64,000 nucleotides of DNA, taken from Leuconostoc lactis. GTDB lineage: Bacteria; Bacillota; Bacilli; Lactobacillales; Lactobacillaceae. Positions 63,885 through 64,000 of this stretch are shown in pieces. Below the pieces are notes generated by a model. It was not told the origin of the DNA, did not search any database, and was given only the letters and a program-made list of their open reading frames with translations. Each line of letters starts with the position of its first letter. The first letter of the stretch is position 1. Position numbers and translations under genes: made by a program. The stretch is taken from NCBI RefSeq assembly GCF_007954625.1, contig NZ_CP042420.1, positions 942,501 to 1,006,500 on the forward strand. Reading direction: 5' to 3'.

Positions 63885-64000
63885 CAGTTCACATATTCAT
63901 TTTTCGACTACTTATTTAACAGGTACAATTTGAAATTGTGTCAGTGATTCAACTGCGTATCATATTGATTGTCGAAAGCATCATCAACACTTTGTCAGTG

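Larger units (their letters stand above)
63517..64000. other. Window-end stretch without a supported gene
   Basis: It holds a weak hairpin after sepM (GCAACG...CGTTGT), a terminator-like hairpin at 63683-63718, and a 17-bp near-perfect hairpin at 63848-63884 whose T run is on the minus strand. Behind the latter, minus-strand frames give short protein-like tails (ESLTQFQIVPVK and stop; AFDNQYDTQLNH and stop) in two different frames. This suggests a minus-strand gene end, perhaps frameshifted. Confidence 0.4.

Noticed and set aside
63697..63933. 78-codon plus-strand frame at the window end
   Set aside because: It begins inside a terminator and runs through the strong minus-strand hairpin; no SD or known domain is seen.

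Overview
The window looks like a chromosomal core region of a heterofermentative lactic acid bacterium, most likely a Weissella (W. confusa/cibaria type) or a close Leuconostocaceae relative. The cues are moderate GC, Firmicutes gene pairs (plsX-acpP, ireB-ruvX-DUF1292, pcrA-ligA-camS, ylbG-rsmD-coaD-sepM), RNA polymerase delta subunit, T-box leaders, divergent pepQ/ccpA, and a strongly codon-biased short 6-phosphogluconate dehydrogenase next to a gluconate-type kinase, as expected for a phosphoketolase-pathway organism. The genus is inferred, not proven.

Layout. 1-900: 3' end of mecA and a cysteine-less rhodanese. 997-6919: lplA-pdhABCD operon behind a perfect cre site, so lipoate attachment and pyruvate dehydrogenase are made together under CcpA. 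6.9-10.6 kb: hydrolase, short TetR regulator with a PH-like partner, DUF3042 protein, glycerophosphodiesterase and miaA. 10.6-11.1 kb: gene-poor stretch with an IS3-family transposase tail. 11.1-13.7 kb: HD phosphohydrolase, DUF1934 protein, rpoE. 13.8-18 kb: an atypical tRNA-Lys(UUU), a T-box-controlled amino-acid permease, plsX-acpP, and a methionine T-box ahead of a free methionine-R-sulfoxide reductase. 18.1-22 kb: betaine/carnitine-type permease/binding-protein fusion, SprT-like protein, HAD hydrolase, small membrane protein, CPBP protease. 22-24.3 kb: divergent pepQ and ccpA with two cre-type sites. 24.4-27.8 kb: OatA-type acyltransferase, acetolactate decarboxylase, uridine kinase. 27.8-31.4 kb: RpiR-type regulator divergent from gnd, followed by gntK. 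31.5-34.3 kb: APC permease and class III aminotransferase. 34.3-38.5 kb: alanine T-box-alaS, ireB, ruvX, DUF1292. 38.7-45.4 kb: cydABDC and a GH73 muramidase. 45.4-50.9 kb: pcrA-ligA-camS behind an SOS-type box. 51-56.4 kb: xseA-xseB-ispA-tlyA-argR-recN. 56.4-58.8 kb: purine permease with a PurBox-like pair and a frameshifted phosphoglycerate mutase. 58.8-63.5 kb: pepA, ftsW, ylbG, rsmD, coaD, sepM. The last 480 bases hold only hairpins and possible gene remnants.

Most genes are housekeeping, and I found no prophage, CRISPR array or defence island. The interesting signals are regulatory and evolutionary: three T-boxes (one with an 8-nt antiterminator bulge, one for Met feeding a monothiol-looking MsrC), three genes whose -10 boxes predict leaderless mRNAs, a structured plsX leader with a possible 19-codon uORF, an SOS box at pcrA, PurBoxes at the purine permease, and single-base disruption of a phosphoglycerate mutase.
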